Notes: generated by a model not told the origin, from the letters alone. DNA of 64,000 nt from Chitinophagales bacterium (GCA_015655125.1 JAATFP010000019.1:1-64000); one strand, 5' to 3'; shown: positions 27,981-38,272, counted from the stretch's first letter. Numbers and translations: made by a program.

Positions 27981-29210
27981 TTAACTATTCAGCATTGCCC
28001 TTGCCGCTATCCATCCCGTTGTCCAGGCATTTTGAAAGTTAAAACCGCCTGTGATGCCATCCACATCAATCACTTCTCCGGCGAAGAATAATCCCGGTAC
28101 GCGGCGGCTCTGCATTGTAGACGAATCGATTTCTTCAAGATGGATGCCCCCGGCAGTTACAAATTCTTCTTTAAAAGTTGTTTTCCCTTTCACGTCAAAC
28201 TCATGTGCGCAAAGGATCTTCACCAATTTATTTTGTTCCTTCGCTGGAAGATCGGCCCAACGCGTATCATTGTTGATGCCGCATTCGGCCAGAAAATATT
28301 CCCACAACCTTGAAGGCAATGCAAACGGATTGCGGTTGCTGATCTTTTGTGCCGCCATATCAAAACGCGTTCGTAAAATTTTTTCTTTCAACGATTGTTC
28401 GTTGTATTGCGGCAGCCAGTTTACCTGGATCCTATACTCGTAATTTTTTTCAGCCAGCATGCGTGCGCCCCAGGCAGATGTTTTTAAAATGGCCGGGCCA
28501 CTCATGCCCCAATGCGTAATAAGCAGCGGGCCGGTTTGCTGCAACTTTGTACCAATGATCTTCACAGTTGCTTCCGGAACAGAAACACCCATGAGCGCAG
28601 TAATGCCGTTGCCTGGCATATTGAAAGTAAATAAGGAAGGCACCGGCGGCTGAATCGTATGCCCGGTATTGATCAACCACTCAAATTGTGCGCTCTTCGG
28701 ATAGCCACCGCTGGCGATGCACACAGCATCGGCCTTTATTGTTTTACTGCCGGCGATGGAAATAACGAACACGCCGTTTATCTTTTCCAATGCTTCCACC
28801 GCAGCATTCATCCTGATCTCTACTTGGTATCTGTTGGCTTCTTTGATCAAACAATTGACGATCGTTTCCGAATTGTTGGTAATGGGAAACATGCGGCCGT
28901 CGGGTTCCGTTTTGAGCAATACGTTGCGCTCTTTGAACCACTCAATGGTATCGGTGGTAAAAAAATGATGAAATGCTTTCTTGAGGAAATTTTCTCCGCG
29001 CGGATATTTTCTGATCATTTCGGAGATACTGAAACAACTGTGCGTAACATTACAACGACCGCCACCGCTTACACGCACTTTGCTTAACAGTTTCGATGAT
29101 TTTTCCAGCACGATCACGGTGGCATCCGGATGTAACCGCGCCGCATTAACAGCACAGAAGAAACCGGCCGCGCCGCCACCGATCACCACAAGAGTTTTGG
29201 GAGTGTTCAA
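27981..29210 (-). CDS. NAD(P)/FAD-dependent oxidoreductase (HI0933/YhiN/BaiN-like)
   Basis: VIGGGAAGFFCAVNAARLHP, SGGGRCNVTHS, FAGEVIDVDGITGGFNFQNAWTTGWIA. Confidence 0.9.
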   Translation of the reverse strand: MNTPKTLVVIGGGAAGFFCAVNAARLHPDATVIVLEKSSKLLSKVRVSGGGRCNVTHSCFSISEMIRKYPRGENFLKKAFHHFFTTDTIEWFKERNVLLKTEPDGRMFPITNNSETIVNCLIKEANRYQVEIRMNAAVEALEKINGVFVISIAGSKTIKADAVCIASGGYPKSAQFEWLINTGHTIQPPVPSLFTFNMPGNGITALMGVSVPEATVKIIGTKLQQTGPLLITHWGMSGPAILKTSAWGARMLAEKNYEYRIQVNWLPQYNEQSLKEKILRTRFDMAAQKISNRNPFALPSRLWEYFLAECGINNDTRWADLPAKEQNKLVKILCAHEFDVKGKTTFKEEFVTAGGIHLEEIDSSTMQSRRVPGLFFAGEVIDVDGITGGFNFQNAWTTGWIAARAMLNS

Positions 29211-29253
29211 AGATTGAGGGCTGATAATTGAAAATTAAAAGTTGATCGCTAAA

Positions 29254-30066
29254 CTATGAATGGCTCCACGTAAGGTTACTGTTCGCTTTCTCCGCTGCTT
29301 CAATTTCTGCAAATGAAGACAAGATATCCGGCTCTCCTTTGGTGATGCACACATCGTGTTCAAAATGCGCCGACGTTTTACGGTCCCTTGTCAATATCGT
29401 CCATCCATCGTCAAGATGGCTTACTTCTTTTACACCAAGATTAACCATTGGTTCTATGGCGAGTACCATTCCTTCTTTCAACTTCTGCAATGTTCCTTTC
29501 TTGCCATAATTGGGCACCTGCGGCGCTTCATGCATATTTCTTCCCAGACCATGGCCAACAAGTTCACGCACTACACCGTAGCCGTGTTTCTTCTCGGTAT
29601 ATTCCTGGATGGCGTTGGCAATATCGCCTATGCGATTGCCGGCACGCGCTTTTTTGATTCCTTCATACAGGGATTGTTTGGTAACGCGCAACAGTTGCTT
29701 CACTTCATCGGAAATTTCGCCGAACGCATAAGTATAAGCGCTGTCGCCATGGAAGCCATTTTTGTAAACCCCGATATCCAGTGAAATAACATCGCCCGAC
29801 TTCAATACATGCGACCCCGGGAAGCCGTGTACAACGGCTTCGTTCATTGAAATACAGGTGGCGTAAGGATAACCATTGTAATTTTTAAAACTCGGTGTTC
29901 CGCCATTATCGAGGATAAATGTTTCAACAATATTGTTGAGTTCCATGGTGGTAATACCTTCCCGCATTATTTTGATCGCTTCCACGTGCGCCTTACCTAC
30001 GAGCAGGCAACTGTGGCGCATCACTTCTATTTCTTCTTTCGATTTGTATTGTATCTGTTCTCTCAT
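29254..30066 (-). CDS. map: Type I methionine aminopeptidase
   Basis: YKSKEEIEVMRHSCLLVG, SLDIGVYKNGFHGDSAYTY, GHGLGRNMHEAPQVPNYG; start at MREQIQYK. Confidence 0.95.
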   Translation of the reverse strand: MREQIQYKSKEEIEVMRHSCLLVGKAHVEAIKIMREGITTMELNNIVETFILDNGGTPSFKNYNGYPYATCISMNEAVVHGFPGSHVLKSGDVISLDIGVYKNGFHGDSAYTYAFGEISDEVKQLLRVTKQSLYEGIKKARAGNRIGDIANAIQEYTEKKHGYGVVRELVGHGLGRNMHEAPQVPNYGKKGTLQKLKEGMVLAIEPMVNLGVKEVSHLDDGWTILTRDRKTSAHFEHDVCITKGEPDILSSFAEIEAAEKANSNLTWSHS

Positions 30067-30081
30067 GTTATAAAAAATAAG

Positions 30082-30108
30082 CCCCAACGATTTTGGCGTC
30101 AGGGCTAT
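30082..30108 (-). terminator. Terminator/attenuator-like hairpin between secY and map
   Basis: Minus strand AGCCCTGACG-ccaaaat-CGTTGGGGCT followed by TATTTTTTATAACATG. Confidence 0.6.
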
Positions 30109-30137
30109 ATAGAGTTTAAGTGATTATTGTTTAAAGC

Positions 30138-31475
30138 TTACATGCCAGACGCTACAGCTTGTCTGCCCTGCACTCTTCCACTACTCATCAACCCGTCGTA
30201 TTGGCGCATCAACAATTGTGTTTCGATCTGCTGCAACGTATCCAGGATTACACCTACCATGATCAGCAATGAAGTACCGCCGAAGAAAGTTGAAAAACCT
30301 TGCTGGATGCCAAGTACCAGTTGAATAAGCCCCGGAAGAATACCTACTGCCGCCAGTAGAATAGCTCCTGGTAAAGTGATCCTGTCCATGATGGTACCTA
30401 TATAATCAGCTGTAGGCTGACCAGGTTTAACACCCGGAATGAAACCATTATTGCGTTTCAACTCATCAGCCATTTGCTTGGGATTGAAGATAAGCGCCGT
30501 ATATAAGAACGTAAAGGCAATTACACAAACGGAATATACAATCATGTAAACAAGGTTCGTATGATCGGTAAAATATCTTGCCCAGCCATCACCTTTGAAA
30601 CCGGTAAAGATAGTAGGCAAGAAAAGGATCGCCTGTGCAAAGATAATCGGCATTACACCTGCAGCATTTACTTTCAATGGCAGGAAGTTTCTTGCACCAC
30701 CAAACTGGCGGTTGCCTACAATCTGTTTAGCATAATTAACCGGAACTTTTCTTGTACCCTGAACGAGCATGATCAGTCCCATAATGATAGCGATGAGAAG
30801 CAGTATTTCAACAAGGATGTAGAGCAAACCACCCGCACCGCCTTTGGCAGTACGTGCCGCCCATTCCTGGCCGATAGCTTCCGGGAAACGTGCAAGGATA
30901 CCGATCATGATGATGAGTGAGGTACCATTTCCCAAACCTTTATCCGTGATCTTTTCGCCGAGCCACATCACGAACAATGTACCTACGGTCAATACGATTA
31001 CGGTGGAGGGCCAGAACAAACTGCTGTAAGATTCAATCAAAGCAGCTTTATTAGCATCGCTGTTGAGGTAACCGATGTATGCAGAAGCCTGTGCAGCAGT
31101 AACGATTACGGTGAGATAACGTGTCCATTGATTAATTTTCTTTCTGCCGCTTTCGCCTTCTTTCTGGATCTTGGCCATCTGCGGAACAAGGATGGTAACC
31201 AATTGCATGAAGATGGAAGCGGAGATATATGGCATGATACCCAATGCAAAGATGGATGCTTTAGAAAACGCACCGCCTACGAAAGCATCGAGCAAGCCAA
31301 GCATACCTGTCTGGCTACTGTTGTGCAGGTTAGCTAATTTATTAGGATCAATTCCCGGAAGGATGATGTAAGAACCGAGGCGATAGATAAATAACAATAT
31401 TAGTGTGAAAACTATCTTGTTTCGCAGTTCTTCGATGCTCCAGATATTCTTTAATGTTGTGACAAACTTCTTCAC
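30138..31475 (-). CDS. secY: Protein translocase subunit SecY
   Basis: 10-TM protein, MKKFVTTLKNIWSIEELRNKIVFTLILLFIYRLGSYIILPGID. Confidence 0.97.
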   Translation of the reverse strand: MKKFVTTLKNIWSIEELRNKIVFTLILLFIYRLGSYIILPGIDPNKLANLHNSSQTGMLGLLDAFVGGAFSKASIFALGIMPYISASIFMQLVTILVPQMAKIQKEGESGRKKINQWTRYLTVIVTAAQASAYIGYLNSDANKAALIESYSSLFWPSTVIVLTVGTLFVMWLGEKITDKGLGNGTSLIIMIGILARFPEAIGQEWAARTAKGGAGGLLYILVEILLLIAIIMGLIMLVQGTRKVPVNYAKQIVGNRQFGGARNFLPLKVNAAGVMPIIFAQAILFLPTIFTGFKGDGWARYFTDHTNLVYMIVYSVCVIAFTFLYTALIFNPKQMADELKRNNGFIPGVKPGQPTADYIGTIMDRITLPGAILLAAVGILPGLIQLVLGIQQGFSTFFGGTSLLIMVGVILDTLQQIETQLLMRQYDGLMSSGRVQGRQAVASGM

Positions 31476-31512
31476 GAATTATAATCGGTTTAATATTGTT
31501 CTAAATGTAAAA

Positions 31513-31533
31513 AGCCCCCGCTACTTGCGGGGC
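31513..31533 (-). terminator. Terminator-like hairpin between rplO and secY
   Basis: Minus strand GCCCCGC-aagta-GCGGGGGC followed by TTTTTAC. Confidence 0.65.
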
Positions 31534-31549
31534 AACAAATATCGTGAAA

Positions 31550-31999
31550 TTATTTCACTATTTCCACAGAACCACCGGCTGCTTCGATAGCGGCTTTCGC
31601 TTTTTCGCTGATAGCGTTCACTTTGAAAGCGAACTTACCTTTGATCTCGCCATTGCCCAATACTTTCAACAGGTCGGTCTGGCTAAGCAGGCTGTTGATG
31701 TATAGTGTTTCCGGACTGATCTCTGTGAAGCCGTATTTTTCTGCAAGCTGATCTACCTGGCCGATGTTGATCACTTTATAATCTACACGGTTGATATTAG
31801 TGAAACCACGTTTTGGAATACGACGCTGAATTGGCATCTGTCCACCTTCGTGAGCTTTTTTGCTTTTATAACCTGCACGGCTCTGACCACCTTTGTTACC
31901 TTTTGTAGAGGTTCCACCTTTACCACTTGCCTCGCCACGGCCGATACGTTTTTCTTTATGCGTTGCGCCTTTTGCCGGCTTAAGAGAATGTAAATTCAT
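31550..31999 (-). CDS. rplO: 50S ribosomal protein L15
   Basis: MNLHSLKPAKGATHKEKRIGRGEASGKGGTSTKGNKGGQSRAGYKS. Confidence 0.97.
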   Translation of the reverse strand: MNLHSLKPAKGATHKEKRIGRGEASGKGGTSTKGNKGGQSRAGYKSKKAHEGGQMPIQRRIPKRGFTNINRVDYKVINIGQVDQLAEKYGFTEISPETLYINSLLSQTDLLKVLGNGEIKGKFAFKVNAISEKAKAAIEAAGGSVEIVK

Positions 32000-32126
32000 T
32001 TTGCTTTTATTTTAAACTTACGCCCCGAAAGCATTCGGGGCTCGCGTTATTAATTAATAATTAAGAATTAATAATTAAGAATTTTCTCAGCGATTGCCGT
32101 TCAATTATTAACTATCAGTTGTTCAT

Positions 32127-32309
32127 TTACTTAACTTCCTCAACCTTTACCAGGTGGTTCACTTTTGTAACCATACCCAATATCTGCGGAGTAGCTTCTA
32201 CTTCTACGGTAGCGTTGATCTTTTTCAAACCTAAAGCTACCATTGTTCTTTTCTGGCGCTCTGATCTGTCGATCACGCTTTTTACCTGAGTTACTTTAAT
32301 CTTTGCCAT
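32127..32309 (-). CDS. rpmD: 50S ribosomal protein L30
   Basis: 60 aa, MAKIKVTQVKSVIDRSERQKRTMVALGLKKINA. Confidence 0.96.
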   Translation of the reverse strand: MAKIKVTQVKSVIDRSERQKRTMVALGLKKINATVEVEATPQILGMVTKVNHLVKVEEVK

Positions 32310-32320
32310 TGTTATTAATT

Positions 32321-32395
32321 TATGATCTATGATCTGAGATCTATGACCTTTGAGAAATATGACAGTTCATAGATCTCAGATCATACATCATAGAT
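32321..32395. repeat. ATGATCT-word inverted repeat in the rpsE-rpmD gap
   Basis: ATGATCTGAGATCTATGA (32329-32346) pairs exactly with TCATAGATCTCAGATCAT (32367-32384). Confidence 0.9.
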
Positions 32396-32399
32396 GATA

Positions 32400-32918
32400 T
32401 TATCCGTTAAATACTTTCTTTAATGAAATATTGCGTGTTTTTGCCACAGCGATTGGTTCACGTAAAGTAGCCAAAGCTTTTACAGTTGCTTTTACCACGT
32501 TAGCAGGATTAGCAGAACCAAGGTTCTTTGCCAGAACGTCGGTGATACCAGCGCTTTCCAATACGGCACGCATGCTGCCTCCCGCGATCACACCAGTACC
32601 ATGAGCGGCTGGTTTGATCAATACCTTGGCGGCACCTTCTTTGGTAAACTGTTCGTGAGGAATAGTACCATGCATTACCGGAACTTTGATCAGGTTCTTT
32701 TTTGCATCTTCTATACCTTTTGTAATAGCTTCCTGTACCTCTTTAGCTTTGCCGAGGCCATGACCTACAACACCAGCTTCGTTGCCAACAACCACAAGAG
32801 CAGAAAAGCTGAATGCACGTCCGCCTTTTGTTGTTTTCACAACACGATTGATTGCCACCACCTTTTCTTTTAACTCAAGGTCGCCGGCTTTCATTTTATT
32901 TGATACTACGTTTGACAT
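32400..32918 (-). CDS. rpsE: 30S ribosomal protein S5
   Basis: [46 protein letters not shown]. Confidence 0.97.
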   Translation of the reverse strand: MSNVVSNKMKAGDLELKEKVVAINRVVKTTKGGRAFSFSALVVVGNEAGVVGHGLGKAKEVQEAITKGIEDAKKNLIKVPVMHGTIPHEQFTKEGAAKVLIKPAAHGTGVIAGGSMRAVLESAGITDVLAKNLGSANPANVVKATVKALATLREPIAVAKTRNISLKKVFNG

Positions 32919-32946
32919 TTAAACCTATTTAATTTTTTCTATTTAA

Positions 32947-33303
32947 TTAAAATTCTAAACCAGCTTCTCTTGCACCTTCAGCTACGGCTTTAACGCGGCC
33001 ATGGTAGATATAACCGCTACGGTCGAATACTACTTTCTTAACGCCCAGTTCCTGTGCTTTTCTCCCAATCGCTTCGCCCACCAGTTTGCTTTTTTCGATC
33101 TTCGGCGCTTTCTGTGCGCTGATGTCTTTCTGACGGGAAGATGCTGCTGCAATCGTTACACCATTAGAATCATCGATCAACTGGGCGTAGATATCGCTGT
33201 TGCTGCGAAAAACTGTTAAGCGTGGAGCAGCTGAAGTTCCGCTGATCTTTTTACGGATGCGATACCGGATCTTTTGTCTTGCGCTTGATTTATTATTACT
33301 CAT
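32947..33303 (-). CDS. rplR: 50S ribosomal protein L18
   Basis: RLTVFRSNSDIYAQLIDD ... KKVVFDRSGYIYHGRVKAVAEGAREAGLEF. Confidence 0.97.
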   Translation of the reverse strand: MSNNKSSARQKIRYRIRKKISGTSAAPRLTVFRSNSDIYAQLIDDSNGVTIAAASSRQKDISAQKAPKIEKSKLVGEAIGRKAQELGVKKVVFDRSGYIYHGRVKAVAEGAREAGLEF

Positions 33304-33356
33304 CTTCTTTTATTTATTTCCCCGATACTGCCGGAGAATGATTTGAAAATTATTTA

Positions 33357-33911
33357 TTACTTACCGGCAGATTTACCAGCTTTTCTTCTCAACACTTCAC
33401 CTACAAATTTAACACCTTTACCTTTGTACGGTTCTGGCTTACGCAAGCTGCGGATCTTTGCACACACCTGGCCAAGCAATTGCTTGTCTATGCTTTCCAA
33501 AGTGATCACCGGATTCTTACCTTTTTCCTGTGCAGTTGCTACAGACAATTCTTTAGGAATTTCCAACACGATGTTGTGAGAATAACCCAAAGCAAGATCC
33601 AACAGGTTACCCTGGTTGGCCGCTTTGTAACCCACACCCACCAGTTCAAGTTCTTTCTTAAACCCTTCCGTAACACCTTTTACCATGTTGCTGATCAATG
33701 AACGATACAAACCGTGCATTGCGCGGTGGCGGATCTGATCGGTAGGACGGGCGAATTCAACTGTTTCGCCTTTCACTTCTACTTTTATATCGCGGTCGAT
33801 CGTTTGTTTCAATTCGCCTTTTGGTCCTTTAACAGTAACCACGTTATCCGGGCTCACAGAGATGGTAACACCTTTTGTGATATCTACCGGCTTCTTTCCA
33901 ATTCTAGACAT
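33357..33911 (-). CDS. rplF: 50S ribosomal protein L6
   Basis: MSRIGKKPVDITKGVTI ... EPYKGKGVKFVGEVLRRKAGKSAGK. Confidence 0.97.
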   Translation of the reverse strand: MSRIGKKPVDITKGVTISVSPDNVVTVKGPKGELKQTIDRDIKVEVKGETVEFARPTDQIRHRAMHGLYRSLISNMVKGVTEGFKKELELVGVGYKAANQGNLLDLALGYSHNIVLEIPKELSVATAQEKGKNPVITLESIDKQLLGQVCAKIRSLRKPEPYKGKGVKFVGEVLRRKAGKSAGK

Positions 33912-33997
33912 AGTCGATTTTTATTTATTTGTTATAAAAGCTGATCCGTGTTCAGCCACGACTAAGAGGCTTAATTATCAGACCAATATATTTAACG

Positions 33998-34020
33998 GTC
34001 CCGCTCTCGCAGCGGGACCA
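33998..34020 (-). other. Hairpin in the rpsH-rplF gap
   Basis: Minus strand GGTCCCGCT-gcgag-AGCGGGACC. Confidence 0.75.
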
Positions 34021-34026
34021 TATTAA

Positions 34027-34425
34027 TTAGTATATGTTGCACAATACTTCACCACCAACGTTCTGTGCTTTCGCTTCTTTATCGGTCATTACACCTTTTG
34101 ACGTAGAAATGATCGCAACTCCCAAACCATTCTTTACGCGTTTGAACTCATCTGGCTTGGCGTAAGTACGCAGACCCGGACGGCTCACTCTTTCGAGGCT
34201 CTGGATGATCGGTAATTTTGTTGTAGGATCGTATTTCAAAGCGATCTTGATCACGCCTTGTTTGCTGTCATCTTCAAATTTATATTTCAAAATGTAGCCT
34301 TTATCGTACAAAATTTCAGTGATGCGTTTCTTCAGATTGCTGGCAGGTATCTCAACGATACGGTGGTTAGCCATCTGGGCATTACGGATTCTTGTTAAAT
34401 AATCTGCTATTGGATCAGTAACCAT
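34027..34425 (-). CDS. rpsH: 30S ribosomal protein S8
   Basis: MVTDPIADYLTRIRNAQMANHRIVEIPAS. Confidence 0.97.
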   Translation of the reverse strand: MVTDPIADYLTRIRNAQMANHRIVEIPASNLKKRITEILYDKGYILKYKFEDDSKQGVIKIALKYDPTTKLPIIQSLERVSRPGLRTYAKPDEFKRVKNGLGVAIISTSKGVMTDKEAKAQNVGGEVLCNIY

Positions 34426-34482
34426 TGTTATTGCTGTTAATTGATTTAAATAATTTTTTTACAATGCGATATCCTCGTGGAC

Positions 34483-34752
34483 CTACCAGCTTGCTTTTGT
34501 TACACCCGGGATTTTACCTTGTACCGCCATATCGCGGAACATGACACGGCTGATACCAAAATGACGCATGTAGCCTCTTGGACGGCCGGTAAGCTGGCAA
34601 CGATTCTTTAAACGAACCGGTGAAGCATTTTTAGGCAACAGGTCTAATGCTGCGTAATCCCCAGCGGCTTTCAACGCTGCTCTTTTTTCAGCGAATTTTG
34701 CAACTGTTCTTGCTCTTTTTACCTGCCTGGCTTGAATTGATTTTTTTGCCAT
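34483..34752 (-). CDS. rpsN: 30S ribosomal protein S14 (zinc-independent form)
   Basis: 89 aa, [27 protein letters not shown]; no CxxC pairs. Confidence 0.97.
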   Translation of the reverse strand: MAKKSIQARQVKRARTVAKFAEKRAALKAAGDYAALDLLPKNASPVRLKNRCQLTGRPRGYMRHFGISRVMFRDMAVQGKIPGVTKASW

Positions 34753-34781
34753 AATTGATTTTTATTGTAGCTCGTTGTGAA

Positions 34782-35342
34782 TTATTTTTTTACGTTCTTG
34801 AAAGGCATACCTAATTCTTTCAACAGCTCGTAAGCTTCTTCGTTGGTATTTGCTGTGGTTACGAAAGTAATATCCAGACCAGTGATCTTATTTACTTTAT
34901 CGATATCTATTTCAGGGAAGATGATCTGCTCGGTAACACCCAGTGTGTAATTTCCACGGCCATCAAATGCTTTATCATTGATCCCTTTGAAATCACGTAC
35001 ACGTGGAAGAGAAACAGATACCAGCCTGTCAAGAAACTCGTACATTTTCACACCACGCAAAGTAACACGTGCACCGATCGGCATGTTCTTACGCAATTTG
35101 AAATTGGAGATATCTTTTTTAGACATGGTAGCCACGGCTTTCTGTCCGGTGATGTTTGTCAGCTCGTCGATGGCAACATCAATCAGTTTTTTGTCGGTAA
35201 CAGCGCCGTTCACACCACGATTCAAACAAATCTTGGTCAGCTTCGGAGCCTGCATTACAGTTTTATAACTGAATTTTTTCATTAGAGCAGGTACAACTTC
35301 TTTGGTGTACTTATCTGCTAATCTTGTTGTTGTTGTACTCAT
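34782..35342 (-). CDS. rplE: 50S ribosomal protein L5
   Basis: [54 protein letters not shown]. Confidence 0.97.
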   Translation of the reverse strand: MSTTTTRLADKYTKEVVPALMKKFSYKTVMQAPKLTKICLNRGVNGAVTDKKLIDVAIDELTNITGQKAVATMSKKDISNFKLRKNMPIGARVTLRGVKMYEFLDRLVSVSLPRVRDFKGINDKAFDGRGNYTLGVTEQIIFPEIDIDKVNKITGLDITFVTTANTNEEAYELLKELGMPFKNVKK

Positions 35343-35680
35343 TATTTGATTACCTCCCCTGATTTTTTAGCTATACGAACTAGTTTACCATTTTCGCGGC
35401 TGCGTTTGATCTTCGTTGGCGCACCGGCCTTAGCATCCCAAAGCATTACATTGCTGATGGCGATCGGAGCTTCTACTTTCAGGATACCACCTTTGGTATT
35501 CTGTGCAGTTGGTTTTGTGTGCTTGGTAACGATGTTCACGCCTTCTACCAATACACGAGCCTTATCGATAATTACTTCCAACACTTTACGTGGCTTCTTC
35601 AGATCCTTGTCTTCACCCGTGATCACTACAACTGAATCACCTTTTTTAATGTTGAACTTCGGTTTAAATCTTGTACTCAT
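35342..35680 (-). CDS. rplX: 50S ribosomal protein L24
   Basis: [21 protein letters not shown] ... [26 protein letters not shown]. Confidence 0.97.
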   Translation of the reverse strand: MSTRFKPKFNIKKGDSVVVITGEDKDLKKPRKVLEVIIDKARVLVEGVNIVTKHTKPTAQNTKGGILKVEAPIAISNVMLWDAKAGAPTKIKRSRENGKLVRIAKKSGEVIK

Positions 35681-35692
35681 TTTATTTTCGCT

Positions 35693-35775
35693 TTTAGCTA
35701 TTAGCGGTTAGCTATTAGCTGTTCTTATTAATTTAAAAATTCTCTGGCTAATAGTTTAAACCTACCAGCTAACAA
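35693..35775. repeat. TTAGCTA-word inverted repeat in the rplN-rplX gap
   Basis: ttagctattagcggttagctattagctgtt ... ggctaatagtttaaacctaccagctaac. Confidence 0.75.
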
Positions 35776-35779
35776 CTTT

Positions 35780-36148
35780 TTACAATACTTCAGGGGCAAG
35801 AGAAATGATCTTCATATAGCCTTTATCCCTCAATTCGCGGGCTACCGGGCCGAAGATACGCGTACCTCTTGGTTCGTCTGAGTTGTTCAATAACACTACT
35901 GCGTTGTCGTCAAAACGGATGTAAGAACCATCTTTACGACGCAGTTTGTTTTTTGTTCTAACAATAACAGCTTTACTTACCGTACCTTTTTTAACGCCAC
36001 CTGCAGGCATGGCATCTTTTACAGTTACAACGATCTTGTCGCCGATCTTTGCGTAATCCTGGCCGCTATTACCCAGTACACGGATACATAATACCTCCTT
36101 GGCACCACTGTTGTCCGCTACGTTTAGTCTACTTTCTTGCTGAATCAT
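35780..36148 (-). CDS. rplN: 50S ribosomal protein L14
   Basis: [26 protein letters not shown]. Confidence 0.97.
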   Translation of the reverse strand: MIQQESRLNVADNSGAKEVLCIRVLGNSGQDYAKIGDKIVVTVKDAMPAGGVKKGTVSKAVIVRTKNKLRRKDGSYIRFDDNAVVLLNNSDEPRGTRIFGPVARELRDKGYMKIISLAPEVL

Positions 36149-36159
36149 TTCTTTGTATT

Positions 36160-36267
36160 TATGATCTATGATTTAAGATCTATGATCTTAAAGAGTAAAA
36201 TCTTTTAAAAATCTTTTAAATTTATCAGGGTTTGTCAGATCATAGATCATAGATCATAGATCATACA
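36160..36267. repeat. ATGATCT-word inverted repeat in the rpsQ-rplN gap
   Basis: tatgatctatgatttaagatctatgatctta ... cagatcatagatcatagatcatagatcatacatt. Confidence 0.85.
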
Positions 36268-36274
36268 TTCCATC

Positions 36275-36559
36275 TTATTTCACTTTTTCTACCACTTCTA
36301 CCAATCTCCAGCGTTTTGTTTTGCTCATCGGACGAGCTTCCATGATACGAACGGTATCACCGATGCTGCACTCGTTCTTTTCATCATGAGCGTGAAAACT
36401 GGTGGTCTTTTTTACGAACTTACCATAAAGCGGATGCTTCACTTTCCTTTCCACTTTCACAGTGATGGTCTTATCCATTTTATTGCTGGATACCACACCG
36501 ATCCTGGTCTTTCTTAAATTTCTTTCAACGGTAGTTGTAGTTGCTGTTGCTTCCATCAT
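36275..36559 (-). CDS. rpsQ: 30S ribosomal protein S17
   Basis: [48 protein letters not shown]. Confidence 0.97.
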   Translation of the reverse strand: MMEATATTTTVERNLRKTRIGVVSSNKMDKTITVKVERKVKHPLYGKFVKKTTSFHAHDEKNECSIGDTVRIMEARPMSKTKRWRLVEVVEKVK

Positions 36560-36575
36560 TTATTATTTTATTGGA

Positions 36576-36785
36576 TTAAGCTCCAATTTGTGTTTTGCGT
36601 AATTGAGTTTTTAAACGTGCTATATCCCTTCTCAAAGAACGAATGCTCTGAGGATTTTCAAGCGGAGCGATCGCATGAGCAAAACTTAATTTTTTCATAC
36701 GCAACTCATCTTCCTGGATCTTTGCTATCAGTTCTGCCTCACTCAATCCAGTCAGGCTTTTTTGGAAATCAACTTTTTTAGACAT
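36576..36785 (-). CDS. rpmC: 50S ribosomal protein L29
   Basis: MSKKVDFQKSLTGLSEAELIAKIQEDELRMKKLSFAHAIAPLENP; start trimmed. Confidence 0.95.
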   Translation of the reverse strand: MSKKVDFQKSLTGLSEAELIAKIQEDELRMKKLSFAHAIAPLENPQSIRSLRRDIARLKTQLRKTQIGA

Positions 36786-36860
36786 TTTTTTATTATTTGT
36801 TATTTCTGTAAATGTTGCTGTAAACAATCCGCATGTAGCCAATTGTCTATTGCTGATTCA

Positions 36861-37280
36861 TTACGCTGTGTAATCCCTGCTTACGATGAACTTGGTAAGG
36901 ATCGGCAATTTCTGCGCAGCCAATGCAAACGCATTCTTTGCTACTTCTTCCGTAACACCATCCGCTTCAAACAGGATGCGACCTGGTTGAACGATCGCTG
37001 CCCAACCTTCAGGATTACCCTTACCTTTACCCATACGTACCTCCGCTGGTTTTGCGGTGATAGGCTTATCAGGAAAAACCCTGATCCACACATTACCTTC
37101 TCTTTTCATCGCACGCGTCATTGCCTGACGGGCACTTTCAATTTGTCTGCTGGTAAGCCAAACACTGTCCAGGGCTTTTAAACCAAAGGTTCCAAAAGCT
37201 AAGGTTGCACCGCGTTTAGTGTCTCCTTTCATTCTGCCTTTTTGCGTCTTCCTGTGTTTGGTTCTTTTTGGTGATAACAT
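36861..37280 (-). CDS. rplP: 50S ribosomal protein L16
   Basis: [19 protein letters not shown] ... [25 protein letters not shown]. Confidence 0.97.
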   Translation of the reverse strand: MLSPKRTKHRKTQKGRMKGDTKRGATLAFGTFGLKALDSVWLTSRQIESARQAMTRAMKREGNVWIRVFPDKPITAKPAEVRMGKGKGNPEGWAAIVQPGRILFEADGVTEEVAKNAFALAAQKLPILTKFIVSRDYTA

Positions 37281-37290
37281 CTCTTTTGAT

Positions 37291-37402
37291 TTATGATGTA
37301 TGATCTTCGATCGATGATCTTTGACCGTACATTATTTAAGATTCTTTTTAATTTTTAAACTTTTCGAGATCATAGATCATACATCATAGATCATATATCT
37401 CA
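37291..37402. repeat. ATGATCT-word inverted repeat in the rpsC-rplP gap
   Basis: ttatgatgtatgatcttcgatcgatgatct ... gagatcatagatcatacatcatagatcatatatctcag. Confidence 0.85.
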
Positions 37403-37408
37403 GATTAC

Positions 37409-38221
37409 TTAGCGACGTCCGCCTGGTCCGCCACCACGGTTTCCTCCCTGGCCGCCACCGCCCCTGCGGTCGCCACCACGATCACCGCCCCTGCGGTCAC
37501 CGCCACGGTCATCTCTCCGATCAAATCCACCTGGTCTTTCCGGACCGTCGTTTTTGCCACCGGCCAAAACGTTCGGGTTCAGATCTCTTTTACCGAGTAC
37601 TTCACCTTTACAGATCCATACTTTGATACCGATCTTACCGTAAACAGTCAGCGCAAATACGTTTGCATAATCGATGTCCATACGCAACGTATGCAATGGG
37701 GTACGACCTTGTTTGATTTCTTCGCTACGGGCAATTTCAGCACCACCCAAACGACCGCCCACTTTCACTTTGATACCTTCCGCACCCATACGAAGCGCTG
37801 AAGCGATCGCCATTTTGATGGCACGTTTGTAGTTGATACGATTTTCCAACTGACGGGCAATGGTATCTGCTACGATGTTGGCATCCAATTCCGGACGACG
37901 GATCTCCAAAATGTTGATCTGCACATCTTCTTTACCACACAATTTTTTCAACTCCTCTTTGATACGGTCAACTTCGCCACCGCCTTTACCAATGATGATC
38001 CCTGGTTTGGAAGTGTGAATCGTTACGATCAGTTTGTTAAGCGTACGCTCAATAACGATCTTAGCGATACCGCCTTTGTTGATACGAGCGTTCAGATAAT
38101 TTCTGATCTTATCGTCTTCGATCAATTTGTTGGCGTAGTCTTTTTTGTGAGCATACCAGTTGCTATCCCAACCACGTATGATCCCTAATCTTTGACCTAT
38201 CGGATTTGCTTTCTGACCCAT
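37409..38221 (-). CDS. rpsC: 30S ribosomal protein S3 with Gly/Arg/Asp-rich C-terminal extension
   Basis: [39 protein letters not shown]; tail [42 protein letters not shown]. Confidence 0.97.
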   Translation of the reverse strand: MGQKANPIGQRLGIIRGWDSNWYAHKKDYANKLIEDDKIRNYLNARINKGGIAKIVIERTLNKLIVTIHTSKPGIIIGKGGGEVDRIKEELKKLCGKEDVQINILEIRRPELDANIVADTIARQLENRINYKRAIKMAIASALRMGAEGIKVKVGGRLGGAEIARSEEIKQGRTPLHTLRMDIDYANVFALTVYGKIGIKVWICKGEVLGKRDLNPNVLAGGKNDGPERPGGFDRRDDRGGDRRGGDRGGDRRGGGGQGGNRGGGPGGRR

Positions 38222-38272
38222 AGTATTTATTTAGCTTCCCTGAAATATGATCCGGGGAAATTTATTAGTTTA

